From DASRBN01 sp035294305 (lineage in GTDB: Bacteria > Chloroflexota > Ktedonobacteria > Ktedonobacterales > Ktedonobacteraceae): 64,000 nucleotides of DNA. The position numbers and the translations under genes were made by a program. This document shows, piece by piece, positions 35,384 through 43,754 of the stretch (position 1 is the first letter of the stretch; every line of letters starts with the position of its first letter). Location: NCBI GenBank assembly GCA_035294305.1, contig DATGLD010000030.1, positions 62,001 through 126,000 of the forward strand, read 5' to 3'. The notes under the pieces are model-generated. The model was not told the origin of the DNA. It did not search any database and was given only the letters and a program-made list of their open reading frames with translations.

Positions 35384-37123
35384 TCATGCGATTCCCTCCG
35401 CGATTTCCTCGCTGGAAAGCTGCGAGAAGACGATTTCACGATAGACCTCGCTGGTCTGCAGCAATTCGCGATGCGTGCCGAGGCCGGCGATCCTGCCCTC
35501 GTCCAGGACAATAATCTGGTCGGCATCCATAACGGTGCTGACGCGCTGGGCGACGATCAGGACGGTCGAGTTTTGCGTCTCTTTTTTGAGCGCGGCTCGC
35601 AGTTTGGCATCGGTCTTGAAGTCCAGCGCCGAGAAGGTATCGTCAAAAATGTATATTTCGGGTTTGCGAACCAGCGCGCGGGCAATCGAAAGGCGCTGTT
35701 TCTGGCCGCCGGAAACGTTCGTACCACCCTGAGCAATTACCGAATCGAAGCCATACTCCATTTTCTCGATGAACTCAGATGCTTGCGCAACATCGGCGGC
35801 GTGCTGTATCTCTTCATCGCTTGCGTCTTCCTTGCCGTAGCGAATGTTCTCGGCGATAGTGCCTGAGAACAGCACGGCTTTTTGTGGCACGAAGCCAATT
35901 TTCGAGCGCAGATGTTCCTGGGACATCTCGCGGATATCCACCCCATCGACCAGGATGTGGCCGCTGTCGATATCATAGAAACGCGGGATGAGACTGACCA
36001 GCGTCGATTTGCCCGCGCCGGTTCCACCAATAATGGCCGTTACCTCACCAGGGCGCGCGCTGAAAGAAATGTGCGACAGCGCAGGCTCTTCCGCACCCGG
36101 ATAGCTGAAAGTCACGTCGTCGAATTCCACGTAGCCCCTCATCTCGTCCGCGCGTTTCACGTGTTCCGCGTCATTGATCTCAGGCTCTATCTCCAGCACT
36201 TCATTGATGCGGGTGGCCGAGGCCGCCGAGCGGGGCAGCATGATAAACATCATCGAGATCATCAACAGGGCAAACAGAATCTGCATCGCATATTGCAAGA
36301 ACGCGATCATCGCTCCGACCTGCAAATCCCCATTATTGATGCGAATAGAGCCGAACCAGAGAATAGCAATGCTCGAAACGTTCAGGATGAACATCATCAG
36401 CGGCATCAGTGTAGCAACAATGCGGTTCACCCTGATGGAAATATCCGTCAGGTCGCGATTTGCCACGTCGAAGCGCTGCTCCTCATACTTCTGGCGATCA
36501 AACGCGCGCACGACGCGCACACCGGTTAAGCCCTCATCCAGGATGAGGTTGAGCTTGTCCAGCTTCACCTGTATGAGACGGAAGAGCGGGATAGCCTTGC
36601 CCATCAGGATAAGAATGGCGGCTACCAGGACAGGGATGTCCACCACTAAGATCCACGAAAGGCCGACATCCTGATTGAGCGCCAGGATGATGCCGGCAAC
36701 CATGGTAATCGGTGCCGTGATCATCATATTCAAAATGATGACCAGCATCTGCTGCACCTGCGTCGTATCGTTGGTCGTCCTGGTGATCAGTGAAGCAGGG
36801 CCCAGAGTATCGAACTCATGCAATGAGAATTTTTGGACATGCGTAAAAAGTTTGGCGCGGATAATCTTGCCAAAGCCGGTCGCGATCCGGGAAGAAATGA
36901 ATATGCCTATTACCGCACAAATCGTGCCGCCGATGGCCACCAGCGCCATAATGCCCCCGGTGCGCCAGATGTAGCCGATATCGTTTTTGATGATGCCGTT
37001 ATCGATGATATCCGCCATCAGTGTGGGCAGGTACAGGTTGGCGATGGCCTGCCCAAAGGCGAATAATACTACGAGAACGAGTAACCATCGATACGGCTTC
37101 ATGAACCGCAACAATTTAATCAT
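35384..37123 (-). CDS. ABC exporter half-transporter, degenerate ATPase site
   Basis: This 579-residue partner has six membrane helices and an ATPase with Walker A IGGTGAGKSTLVSLIP and signature NVSGGQKQRLSIARAL. Its Walker B is IYIFDDTFSALD: Asp stands where the catalytic Glu normally follows the Walker B Asp. The switch region reads VAQRVSTVMDAD, with Gln in place of the usual His. Both changes mark the non-hydrolysing site of heterodimeric exporters such as BmrCD. A promoter with palindromic operators lies directly upstream, and a MarR regulator gene precedes it. Confidence 0.93.
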   Translation of the reverse strand: MIKLLRFMKPYRWLLVLVVLFAFGQAIANLYLPTLMADIIDNGIIKNDIGYIWRTGGIMALVAIGGTICAVIGIFISSRIATGFGKIIRAKLFTHVQKFSLHEFDTLGPASLITRTTNDTTQVQQMLVIILNMMITAPITMVAGIILALNQDVGLSWILVVDIPVLVAAILILMGKAIPLFRLIQVKLDKLNLILDEGLTGVRVVRAFDRQKYEEQRFDVANRDLTDISIRVNRIVATLMPLMMFILNVSSIAILWFGSIRINNGDLQVGAMIAFLQYAMQILFALLMISMMFIMLPRSAASATRINEVLEIEPEINDAEHVKRADEMRGYVEFDDVTFSYPGAEEPALSHISFSARPGEVTAIIGGTGAGKSTLVSLIPRFYDIDSGHILVDGVDIREMSQEHLRSKIGFVPQKAVLFSGTIAENIRYGKEDASDEEIQHAADVAQASEFIEKMEYGFDSVIAQGGTNVSGGQKQRLSIARALVRKPEIYIFDDTFSALDFKTDAKLRAALKKETQNSTVLIVAQRVSTVMDADQIIVLDEGRIAGLGTHRELLQTSEVYREIVFSQLSSEEIAEGIA

Positions 37124-37149
37124 GCGTTTTCGTCTCCATTCAAAAAATT

Positions 37150-37202
37150 ACCGATATATCGCATTCTCCTTCTGATTATACCGATATATCGTATTCTGTC
37201 AA
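37150..37202 (-). promoter_or_regulatory. Exporter promoter with two CGATATATCG operators
   Basis: On the minus strand TTGACA (37197-37202) and TATAAT (37175-37180) are 16 bases apart. The palindrome CGATATATCG occurs inside the spacer, and again about 20 bases downstream within repeats ACCGATATATCG. A repressor bound to either would block polymerase. The adjacent MarR protein is the obvious candidate, although CGATATATCG-type sites are also known for PadR-family regulators. Confidence 0.72.
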
Positions 37203-37234
37203 GGGAAAAAGGTTCCAATTTATTTACGCTGCGC

Positions 37235-37732
37235 TTATTTCTCGCATTCCTGCTCGGCAGGGATCTGTTGCCCAACTCGCACGAACTCCTCCAATCCGCT
37301 GAGCAGAGAAGCGCGCCCCTCGGCGCTCATGGCAAGGAAGATTGCCCGGATGCGTGTAATGAAGTGCTGGTGTGCCTCAATTAAAGCGGCACGCCCGGTT
37401 CCGGTAAAGACGACGAAGACCTGGCGGCGGTCCTGCTTATCGCGGCGGCGCTCGACCAGACCGCGTTTTTCGAGGCTATCGACCGTACGCACGACCGTCG
37501 CGGGGTCGATTCCCAGCTTCCCTGCGATTGAACTGATGGTGCATGGCTCAGTCTCCTGCGCCCTTTCAACCAGTCCCAGCACCATATATTGTGTTGTGCT
37601 GAAGCCATGCTGATGGGCATGCTTGAAACCGGCCCCCAACACCTTACGCAGGTCTGAAAACGAAGCGATAAAGCGTTCGGCCTCCTCTTCCACGACTCTC
37701 TGTTTCTGTGCAGTCACTATTGTATCTGTCAT
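37235..37732 (-). CDS. MarR-family transcriptional regulator
   Basis: This winged-helix repressor of about 165 residues has FSTTQYMVLGLVERAQETEP, the recognition region ISSIAGKLGIDPATVVRTVD and the wing GLVERRRDKQDRRQVFVVFT. This is classic MarR. It starts at ATG 37732 with GGAGG upstream; the frame remains open further but without support. It is encoded immediately upstream of the ABC exporter genes on the same strand and likely controls them in response to exported compounds. Confidence 0.92.
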   Translation of the reverse strand: MTDTIVTAQKQRVVEEEAERFIASFSDLRKVLGAGFKHAHQHGFSTTQYMVLGLVERAQETEPCTISSIAGKLGIDPATVVRTVDSLEKRGLVERRRDKQDRRQVFVVFTGTGRAALIEAHQHFITRIRAIFLAMSAEGRASLLSGLEEFVRVGQQIPAEQECEK

Positions 37733-37862
37733 TGTGCCTCCATATCTACCACAGGCAACCCATTGATTCTTACAATCATTGCGAGTATCAATAATATGTA
37801 CTACCAAAGAATATCCCAAAAGCAATGGTTTGTCAAGGGCCAAAAATCTTGCCTAAAAAGGC

Positions 37863-37893
37863 TTGACTCTGACGTTACGTCACCCTTTATACT
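37863..37893 (+). promoter_or_regulatory. MerR-type promoter with 19-bp spacer and dyad operator
   Basis: TTGACT at 37863-37868 and TATACT at 37888-37893 are 19 bases apart, the overlong spacing that MerR-family activators correct by twisting DNA. The spacer holds the dyad TGACGTTACGTCA. The MerR/TipA gene starts just downstream, so it most likely regulates itself. Confidence 0.82.
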
Positions 37894-37918
37894 TCCCAAT
37901 ATAGAAAGGAGGAAGCAC

Positions 37919-38740
37919 CTGGATCAGCATTTTTATACGAGCGGCGAGTTTGCGCAGAAAGCATCGGTATCGGTGCGCACGTTGCGCTTTTACGACAAAG
38001 TAGGGCTGTTAACGCCTTCCCAATATACGGAAGCTGGATATCGCCTCTATACGGACGCCGACTTTTTCCGTCTCCAGCAAATCCTGGCTTTGAAGTTTCT
38101 TGGATTCTCGCTGGAGGAGATCAAGTGTTGCCTACAGGTCGGGCCGACCGCTTTGCAGGAATCGCTTGCTCTCCAGAAGGCGATGATGCAGGAGAAAAGG
38201 GAGCAACTGAATGCCATCATTGCGGCGATTGACGAGACGGAAAAGCTGCTGCAAACGTCCAAAGATGACTGGGAGCCGATCATTCGCGTGATCCAGGTGA
38301 TGCAAATGGCACAATCAAACGAGTGGCGTAACAAGTACTTTACTGATGAGCAGTTGCAGAAGATGCAGGAACTCAGCGAGAAGTCCTATACTCCTGAGCA
38401 AAGGCAGAAGCTGGCCGAGTGGGGCAAGAACTGGAGCGAGGAGGACCAGCGCGTTGCCAGCCAGAAATGGAGTACCACGCTGACCGAGCTACAACGCCTA
38501 CTGGAAACAGGCGCTGATCCTGCCAGTCCAGAGGCGCAAGACTTTATCGGGCGCTGGCTTGCCCTGATCGGAGAGTTCACGCATGGAGACCCCGGCATCA
38601 CCGAGGGCCTGAAAAAGTATTATGGAAAGCTGAAAGAGATGCCTGCCAACGAAGCGCCGTTTGCCTATCCATATAGTAAGGAAGGAGAGGCATTCCTGGA
38701 GAAGGCAATTAAGATTCACAACGAGAGGCAGGGTCAGTAG
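37919..38740 (+). CDS. MerR/TipA-family regulator, CTG start
   Basis: The N-terminal MerR domain has YTSGEFAQKASVSVRTLRFY and DKVGLLTPSQYTEAGYRLYT. A dimerisation helix follows, then a TipAS-type effector domain (KMQELSEKSYTPEQRQKLAE through KEGEAFLEKAIKIH). TipA-type proteins bind hydrophobic antibiotics and activate exporters. The only well-placed initiation codon is CTG at 37919, six bases after AAGGAGG; no ATG, GTG or TTG fits upstream of the helix-turn-helix. It is divergent from the MarR/ABC operon. The length is about 273 residues. Confidence 0.88.
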   Translation: MDQHFYTSGEFAQKASVSVRTLRFYDKVGLLTPSQYTEAGYRLYTDADFFRLQQILALKFLGFSLEEIKCCLQVGPTALQESLALQKAMMQEKREQLNAIIAAIDETEKLLQTSKDDWEPIIRVIQVMQMAQSNEWRNKYFTDEQLQKMQELSEKSYTPEQRQKLAEWGKNWSEEDQRVASQKWSTTLTELQRLLETGADPASPEAQDFIGRWLALIGEFTHGDPGITEGLKKYYGKLKEMPANEAPFAYPYSKEGEAFLEKAIKIHNERQGQ

Positions 38741-38745
38741 CGCAG

Positions 38746-38788
38746 GGGATTGAAGGGATGTTACGCATGACCATCCCTTTCAATTCCC
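38746..38788 (+). terminator. Terminator after the MerR gene
   Basis: GGGATTGAAGGGATG pairs with CATCCCTTTCAATTCCC around a loop of about eleven bases. Confidence 0.7.
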
Positions 38789-39127
38789 TAATCATCCTCG
38801 TCTTCTAAAAGAAGTGTAACATAGCGGAAACGCGCTGTGGAGGGGCCAGACCTTCTCCAAGACTGGTTTGCCTGCTGGTTTTGAACTAGCGCATAAAAGT
38901 TACGATGATGCTGAGCCACTGATACAATACCTCTTTGCTTTCAGCTTTGCCATCCTGTTCTGAAATTACCGGCCCCTCGCCGGTGCAATGGCGGGCAGGA
39001 TTGTCACATCAATAATAGCATATGTAGGGAGGCTTCACAAGAAACTATGAGCCGGCACAATTATGTCATATACTAGTATTGCCTGCATCCAGCAGACGAC
39101 AATCATGGGAAAGAGAGGTATGAGCAT
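38789..39127. other. Gap of about 340 bases without a supported gene
   Basis: No gene, repeat family member or clear hairpin can be supported here. It presumably carries the promoter of the disulfide oxidoreductase that starts at 39128. Confidence 0.4.
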
Positions 39128-39814
39128 ATGGCATTGATATCGCCACAAGATCAAGAAACGCTGCAAAAGATGTTTGCGGAAGAATTGCAAAATGATGTGA
39201 CGATCACCTACTTTACGCAGCGCGAGTCTGTGCTATTTATTCCAGGGCAGGAGAAGTGCGCGTATTGTAAAGAAACAGGCGAGCTACTTGAGGAAGTTAC
39301 GACTCTTTCGGAGAAACTGCACCTGGATGTAAAGGATATCGCGGATAATAAGCAGGAGGCGCAGGACCTCGGCATTACGCGTGTTCCTGCGTTCGTGCTT
39401 TCAGGGCAGGCCAAAGGCAGGGTTCGCTACTTTGGCATTCCGGCAGGATACGAGTTCTCGACCCTGATCGAATCGCTGCTCGATGTCTCGCGCGGAAAGA
39501 CGGAGTTGAGCGACAAAACGCGCGAGGCCCTGGCCGGGGTCGATTCGGACCTGCACATTCAGGTGTTCGTCACCCCTACCTGACCCTATTGTCCAAGAGC
39601 AGCCAGTCTGGCTCACAGATTAGCCGTTGAGAACGAGCATATTACCGCGGATGTGATAGAAGCCTCTGAGTTCATAGATCTCTCGCAGCGTTACCGGGTT
39701 CATGGCGTGCCAAAAACCATCATCAATGATCGTGTCGAGTTTACCGGAGCATTGCCGGAGCCACGCTTTGTCCAGCAGGTCTTGCAGGCTGTAGATAACA
39801 AGGAAACAGATTGA
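39128..39814 (+). CDS. Protein disulfide oxidoreductase with in-frame UGA (probable selenoprotein)
   Basis: Tandem thioredoxin-fold protein related to archaeal/bacterial PDO and the AhpF N-terminal domain, which exchange disulfides. Domain 1 (about 1-115) has CAYC in PGQEKCAYCKETGELL and cis-Pro in GITRVPAF. Domain 2 begins LHIQVFVTPT; then TGA (39581-39583) stands exactly where the first Cys of CPYC is expected. The same frame continues PYCPRAASLAHRLAVENEHI and later HGVPKTIINDRVEFTGALPE, stopping at 39812-39814. With UGA read through, the protein is 228 residues, the normal PDO size, with a UPYC site. A small hairpin follows the UGA. A point mutation of TGC is the alternative, but conservation of the whole downstream domain argues for selenocysteine. 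Confidence 0.8.
39581..39613 (+). promoter_or_regulatory. Candidate SECIS element after the UGA
   Basis: From the UGA at 39581, a stem AGCCA/TGGCT (39601-39605 with 39609-39613) closes a GUC loop. GAG/CTC can extend it with a bulge. The loop G is 25 bases after the U of UGA, within the range of bacterial selenocysteine insertion elements, which sit in the coding region directly 3' of UGA and carry a G-U in the apical loop. Drawn by eye, not folded by program. Confidence 0.55.
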
Positions 39815-39832
39815 GTGAGAGAAGAAAAGTAC

Positions 39833-40858
39833 ATGCTGCATATCGACGCAAAGCCGGTTGACCTCAAACTGACAACGCCATTTCGCATTTCAAGAGGCGT
39901 GCAACATACTGCGCCCAATGTGGTTGTGCAAATACATCATAACGACTATGTAGGCTACGGTGAAGCCGCTCCCGATGAGTTTTACGGGGAAAACCAGGAG
40001 ACCGTACTGGCTTGCATTGCGACCTTTGCGGGCAACCTGGGCGATGACCCATTTCTGATCGAGGATATCATGAGCAACCTCGACCATCTTATTCGCTTTC
40101 ATCCGGCCGCGAAAGCCGCCGTCGATATGGCGCTGTATGATCTGATCGGCAAAATGCTGAATGTGCCGGTGTATAAACTGCTGGGCCTGAACCCGAAGCA
40201 CACGCCGCATACCTCATTTACCATCGGCATCGATACGCCTGAGAACATGGCAAAAAAGGCGCTCGCGGCGGGTGATTACCCAATCCTCAAGGTAAAGGTG
40301 GGCACCAAGCATGACCTTGAGAACCTGAAAGCCATTCGCGAAGTATCACCGGCGACCATTCGCGTCGATGCCAATACTGCCTGGACGCCCAAAGAAGCGA
40401 TTAAAATGATCAACGCGCTCGCGCCCTACAACATTGAGTTCGTTGAACAGCCCGTTGCTCCGCGCGATCTTGCGGGACTGAAACTGGTGCGCGAAAACGT
40501 GCCGTTGCCGATCATTGCCGATGAGAGCTGCGTGGCCATCGAAGACATCCCCCGGCTGGCGGAATGCGTCGACGGGGTGAACTTCAAGCTGATGAAAAGT
40601 AACGGCATGACCAATGTGCTGAAGATGATTCATGTCGCGCGAGCCTGCAACCTGCGCGTGATGATCGGCTGCATGATCGAAAGTTCGCTGGCGATTACAG
40701 CCGCGGCCCACCTGACGCCGCTTGTCGATTATGCCGACCTGGATGGGCATTTGCTGATCGATAACGATCCCTATGAGGGCGTGAAGGTCGTAAATGGAAA
40801 GCTGGTGCTGCCGGATAGACCGGGGTTGGGGGTGCAGAAGGCTCAAGGTAAGGGGTAA
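39833..40858 (+). CDS. Dipeptide epimerase, enolase superfamily
   Basis: This enzyme of about 341 residues is like L-Ala-D/L-Glu epimerase (YcjG/YkfB), used in recycling cell-wall peptides. It has the catalytic K-x-K in YPILKVKVGTKHDLENL, metal ligands in IRVDANTAWTPKEAI (Asp), FVEQPV (Glu) and IIADESC (Asp), and the second base Lys in GVNFKLMKSNGM. The substrate is uncertain without modelling. The ATG at 39833 has a GAGAGAAG site; a GTG at 39815 directly abuts the oxidoreductase stop, so the two genes are probably co-translated. Confidence 0.9.
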   Translation: MLHIDAKPVDLKLTTPFRISRGVQHTAPNVVVQIHHNDYVGYGEAAPDEFYGENQETVLACIATFAGNLGDDPFLIEDIMSNLDHLIRFHPAAKAAVDMALYDLIGKMLNVPVYKLLGLNPKHTPHTSFTIGIDTPENMAKKALAAGDYPILKVKVGTKHDLENLKAIREVSPATIRVDANTAWTPKEAIKMINALAPYNIEFVEQPVAPRDLAGLKLVRENVPLPIIADESCVAIEDIPRLAECVDGVNFKLMKSNGMTNVLKMIHVARACNLRVMIGCMIESSLAITAAAHLTPLVDYADLDGHLLIDNDPYEGVKVVNGKLVLPDRPGLGVQKAQGKG

Positions 40859-40862
40859 GCAG

Positions 40863-41006
40863 AAGGCGACCTCAAGGGTCCCATCCCCACATCCGCAGCC
40901 GCCCCGCCCTTACTATGATGACGAAGCCGCTGCACGAAGGCTCGTGGTCATAGTAAGGGCGGGGGCGGAGCGGCGGTAGGGATGGGACCCTTGAGGTCGC
41001 CCTCAG
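40863..41006. repeat. Large inverted repeat, family B-like
   Basis: The outer arms are GGCGACCTCAAGGGTCCCAT and its complement ending GACCCTTGAGGTCGCC. Inside are CGCCCTTACTATGA and its complement TCATAGTAAGGGCG, around a 26-base centre. The outer and inner words match the family B pairs at 9552-9644 and 56580-56660, with a longer and different middle. Confidence 0.78.
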
Positions 41007-41103
41007 AGGTTGTACACCAGTTGGATCTCATAAAGAGCGAAACGAACAATGATGCGTAGAGACCCTTGTGAGTGCCCTCTGGCGCTCGCATCCCTCATCT
41101 CCA

Positions 41104-41401
41104 TTACATCGTCCACCCTGCAATCGTCAACGTCGCCTGCGCTCCATTAACTGTGGCAAATGGTGTGGGTGTGCCGCCGCTGATGGGGCCATACTCTAGC
41201 GTCTGCGTGAAACCGCCTTGCGTGTCTATGATGTCTAACCCATACAGGCTGCCATCGCGGGAAACATTTGACCAGGGAAATTGCGAATAGGGATTGAGGC
41301 CGGTGTTTTGACTGGTCTGTTCGGTCGTGAGCCGGGTGACGCCGCTGCCATCGGAACAGTATAGGACGGGTAGTGAGGGATTGCAATAGAGGCATTCCTG
41401 C
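41104..41401 (-). pseudogene. C-terminal remnant of a secreted or beta-propeller-like protein
   Basis: On the minus strand a frame of about 98 codons reads YCSDGSGVTRLTTEQTSQNT, then GLNPYSQFPWSNVSRDGSLY and TVNGAQATLTIAGWTM before a stop at 41104-41106. The phrase pattern (DGSGVTRLT, W-S-N-V-S-R-D-G-S-L-Y) is that of TolB/WD40-type propeller blades. A stop lies in frame upstream and no start is present, so only a tail survives, next to the S9 peptidase gene and the large inverted repeat. Family call is tentative. Confidence 0.55.
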
Positions 41402-41535
41402 TACCACACTGGCTTCCGTCGCCTGGCCTACTTCTGGGGAAGACACATTTATTGAGGGCAACCGCAGCACAGACCAGCAGCATGTTATAATAAATATTCC
41501 GTAAGCAACAAACAAATGGAAGGGAAAGAACAATC

Positions 41536-43488
41536 ATGCCCCAGGTAGCTCCGTATGGTTCGTGGAAGTCGCCAATTACTTCCGACCTGATTGTTTCGCA
41601 AACGATCAAGCCCGAACAGGTCGTACTCGATGGCCCAGATATCTATTGGATTGAAAGGCGTCCGGCAGAAGGCGGTCGTTATGTTATTGTGCGCAGAACG
41701 CCGGATCGAAAGGCCACCGATATGCTGGCAGCGCCATACAATGCGCGCACAACCGTCCATGAATATGGCGGTGGCAGCTATACCGTCAGCGATGGTGTCA
41801 TCTATTTTTCAAATTTCTCGGACCAGCACCTCTACCGCTTGACGCCAGGCTCCGTTCCTGAGCTAATCGCCTCCCTGAATAAGATGCGCTACGCCGATTA
41901 CGTCGTCGATTCCCGACATAACCGTATCATCTGCGTGCGTGAGGATCACACGCATTCTGACTACCAACCTCAGAATACGTTAGTAAGCATCGCGCTTGAT
42001 GGCAGCGGGAATAACCGGGTGCTCGTTTCAGGCAATGATTTTTATGCTTCGCCGCGTCTCAGTCCTGACGGATCGCGCCTGGCATGGTTGACCTGGAATC
42101 ATCCGAATATGCCCTGGGATGGCACCGAACTGTGGGTTGGGAAAATCGCGGGGGATGGCTCAATAATCGAAGCACAGCATGTCGCCGGGAGCGAGAGCGA
42201 ATCCATCTTCCAGCCGGAGTGGTCTCCCGATGGTGTCTTGCATTTTGTCTCCGACAGGACTGGCTGGTGGAATCTGTACCGTTGGCAAGACGGCAATATC
42301 GTAGCGCTGCTCCCAATGGAAGCGGAGTTCGGCGTGCCACAGTGGGCATTTGGCTATTCTACCTATGCCTTCGCCTCACCCCATACACTTATTTGCAGCT
42401 ATATCGAGGAGGGAAGTGCTCACCTGGCGCGTCTCGATACAACAACTGGCGCATTTGAGGTGATTGGTTCCCCCACTTCCAGGATTGAGTGGGTAAAGGT
42501 GATGCCGGACTACGCTGTTTTTATCTCCAGTTCGCCAACTGAATTTTTATCGGTGAAAAAGCTAGATCTGAATACATTATCCATACAGGTGCTGCGCCGA
42601 TCTGCTGATACCAATATAGATTCAGGTTATCTCTCGATAGCCGAGCCTATCGAGTTCCCGACGGAGCGTGGTCTTACCGCCTACGCTTTCTTCTATCCGC
42701 CAAAAAACCGCGATCATATAGCCCCGCCAGGAGAACTTCCTCCCCTACTGGTTATGAGCCATGGCGGGCCAACAGGGATGGCCTATAGCGAACTCGACCT
42801 GGAGATCCAATATTGGACCAGCCGGGGTATAGCCGTCCTTGATGTGAATTATGGGGGCAGTACAGGCTATGGCCGCGCTTATCGCCAGCGACTCGAGGGA
42901 CAATGGGGCATCGTCGATGTGGATGACTGCGTAAACGGCGCGCGCTACCTGGTGGAACGCGGCCTTGTGGATGGGAACCGGCTGGCCATTACCGGCGGCA
43001 GCGCGGGTGGCTATACAACGCTCTGCGCGCTCACCTTCCGCGATGTCTTCAAAGCCGGCGCGAGCCATTATGGAATCAGCGACCAGGAAGCGCTGGAGGG
43101 TGAAGATCACAAATTCGAATCGCGGTATAACCATCGCTTAATCGGTCCCTACCCCGAGCGCCGCGACCTCTATCGCGAGCGCTCGCCGATCAATTATGTG
43201 GACCGTCTCTCCTGCCCAATCATCTTCTTTCAAGGGCTTGAGGACAAAGTTGTGCCCCCCAGGCAGGCTGAAATGATGGTGGAAGCTCTGCGAGCCAAAA
43301 AGTTGCCTGTTGCCTACATTGCCTTTGAGGGCGAACAACACGGCTTCCGGCAGGCGAAGAACATCAAGCGCGCATTGGATGCCGAGTTTTACTTTTACTC
43401 GCGTGTCTTTCACTTCACGCCCGCCGGTGCCATAGAGCCTGTGCATATCGAGAACCTGGTGAATTTTAACTTCCAAAATCGGTCATGA
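41536..43488 (+). CDS. S9-family serine peptidase (acylaminoacyl-peptidase type)
   Basis: This 650-residue prolyl-oligopeptidase-type enzyme has an N-terminal beta-propeller (about 60-380, with LSPDGSRLAWLTWNHPNMPW and EWSPDGVLHFVSDRTGWWNL) that filters substrates. The C-terminal alpha/beta hydrolase has the nucleophile Ser in ITGGSAGGYTTLCAL, the Asp in FFQGLEDKVVPPRQAE and the His in EGEQHGFRQAKN. VMSHGGPTGMAYS gives the oxyanion region. There is no signal peptide, so it acts in the cytoplasm on short or acylated peptides. The ATG follows AAGGGAAAG. Confidence 0.93.
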   Translation: MPQVAPYGSWKSPITSDLIVSQTIKPEQVVLDGPDIYWIERRPAEGGRYVIVRRTPDRKATDMLAAPYNARTTVHEYGGGSYTVSDGVIYFSNFSDQHLYRLTPGSVPELIASLNKMRYADYVVDSRHNRIICVREDHTHSDYQPQNTLVSIALDGSGNNRVLVSGNDFYASPRLSPDGSRLAWLTWNHPNMPWDGTELWVGKIAGDGSIIEAQHVAGSESESIFQPEWSPDGVLHFVSDRTGWWNLYRWQDGNIVALLPMEAEFGVPQWAFGYSTYAFASPHTLICSYIEEGSAHLARLDTTTGAFEVIGSPTSRIEWVKVMPDYAVFISSSPTEFLSVKKLDLNTLSIQVLRRSADTNIDSGYLSIAEPIEFPTERGLTAYAFFYPPKNRDHIAPPGELPPLLVMSHGGPTGMAYSELDLEIQYWTSRGIAVLDVNYGGSTGYGRAYRQRLEGQWGIVDVDDCVNGARYLVERGLVDGNRLAITGGSAGGYTTLCALTFRDVFKAGASHYGISDQEALEGEDHKFESRYNHRLIGPYPERRDLYRERSPINYVDRLSCPIIFFQGLEDKVVPPRQAEMMVEALRAKKLPVAYIAFEGEQHGFRQAKNIKRALDAEFYFYSRVFHFTPAGAIEPVHIENLVNFNFQNRS

Positions 43489-43754
43489 CGGAGAGATGTT
43501 CGCCGATTTGCTTGTCAAAGATCATCAGGGCGGATGGACTACTGATTTCTCTATCTGGTTGGAAAAAATCATCACGAAGCTTTGTACTGAACAGAGACGT
43601 CATTCTCGTGCTCGACAAAGTCCTGGAACGTGGTCAACCCGGGAAAATCTAGCGAAGAATCCCTGCACACATTCTCGGTAATCACCACGAAGAATCTCTT
43701 TACTTCTCATAGCGCATGTGTTATCATATTGCTAATCAATACCATGGCAAACAC

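Noticed and set aside
39128..39583. A complete 151-residue one-domain thioredoxin-like gene ending at 39583
   Set aside because: The frame continues past TGA with a full second thioredoxin domain; the short form would end two residues before the expected CPYC, so the TGA is treated as read-through or, less likely, a recent nonsense mutation.
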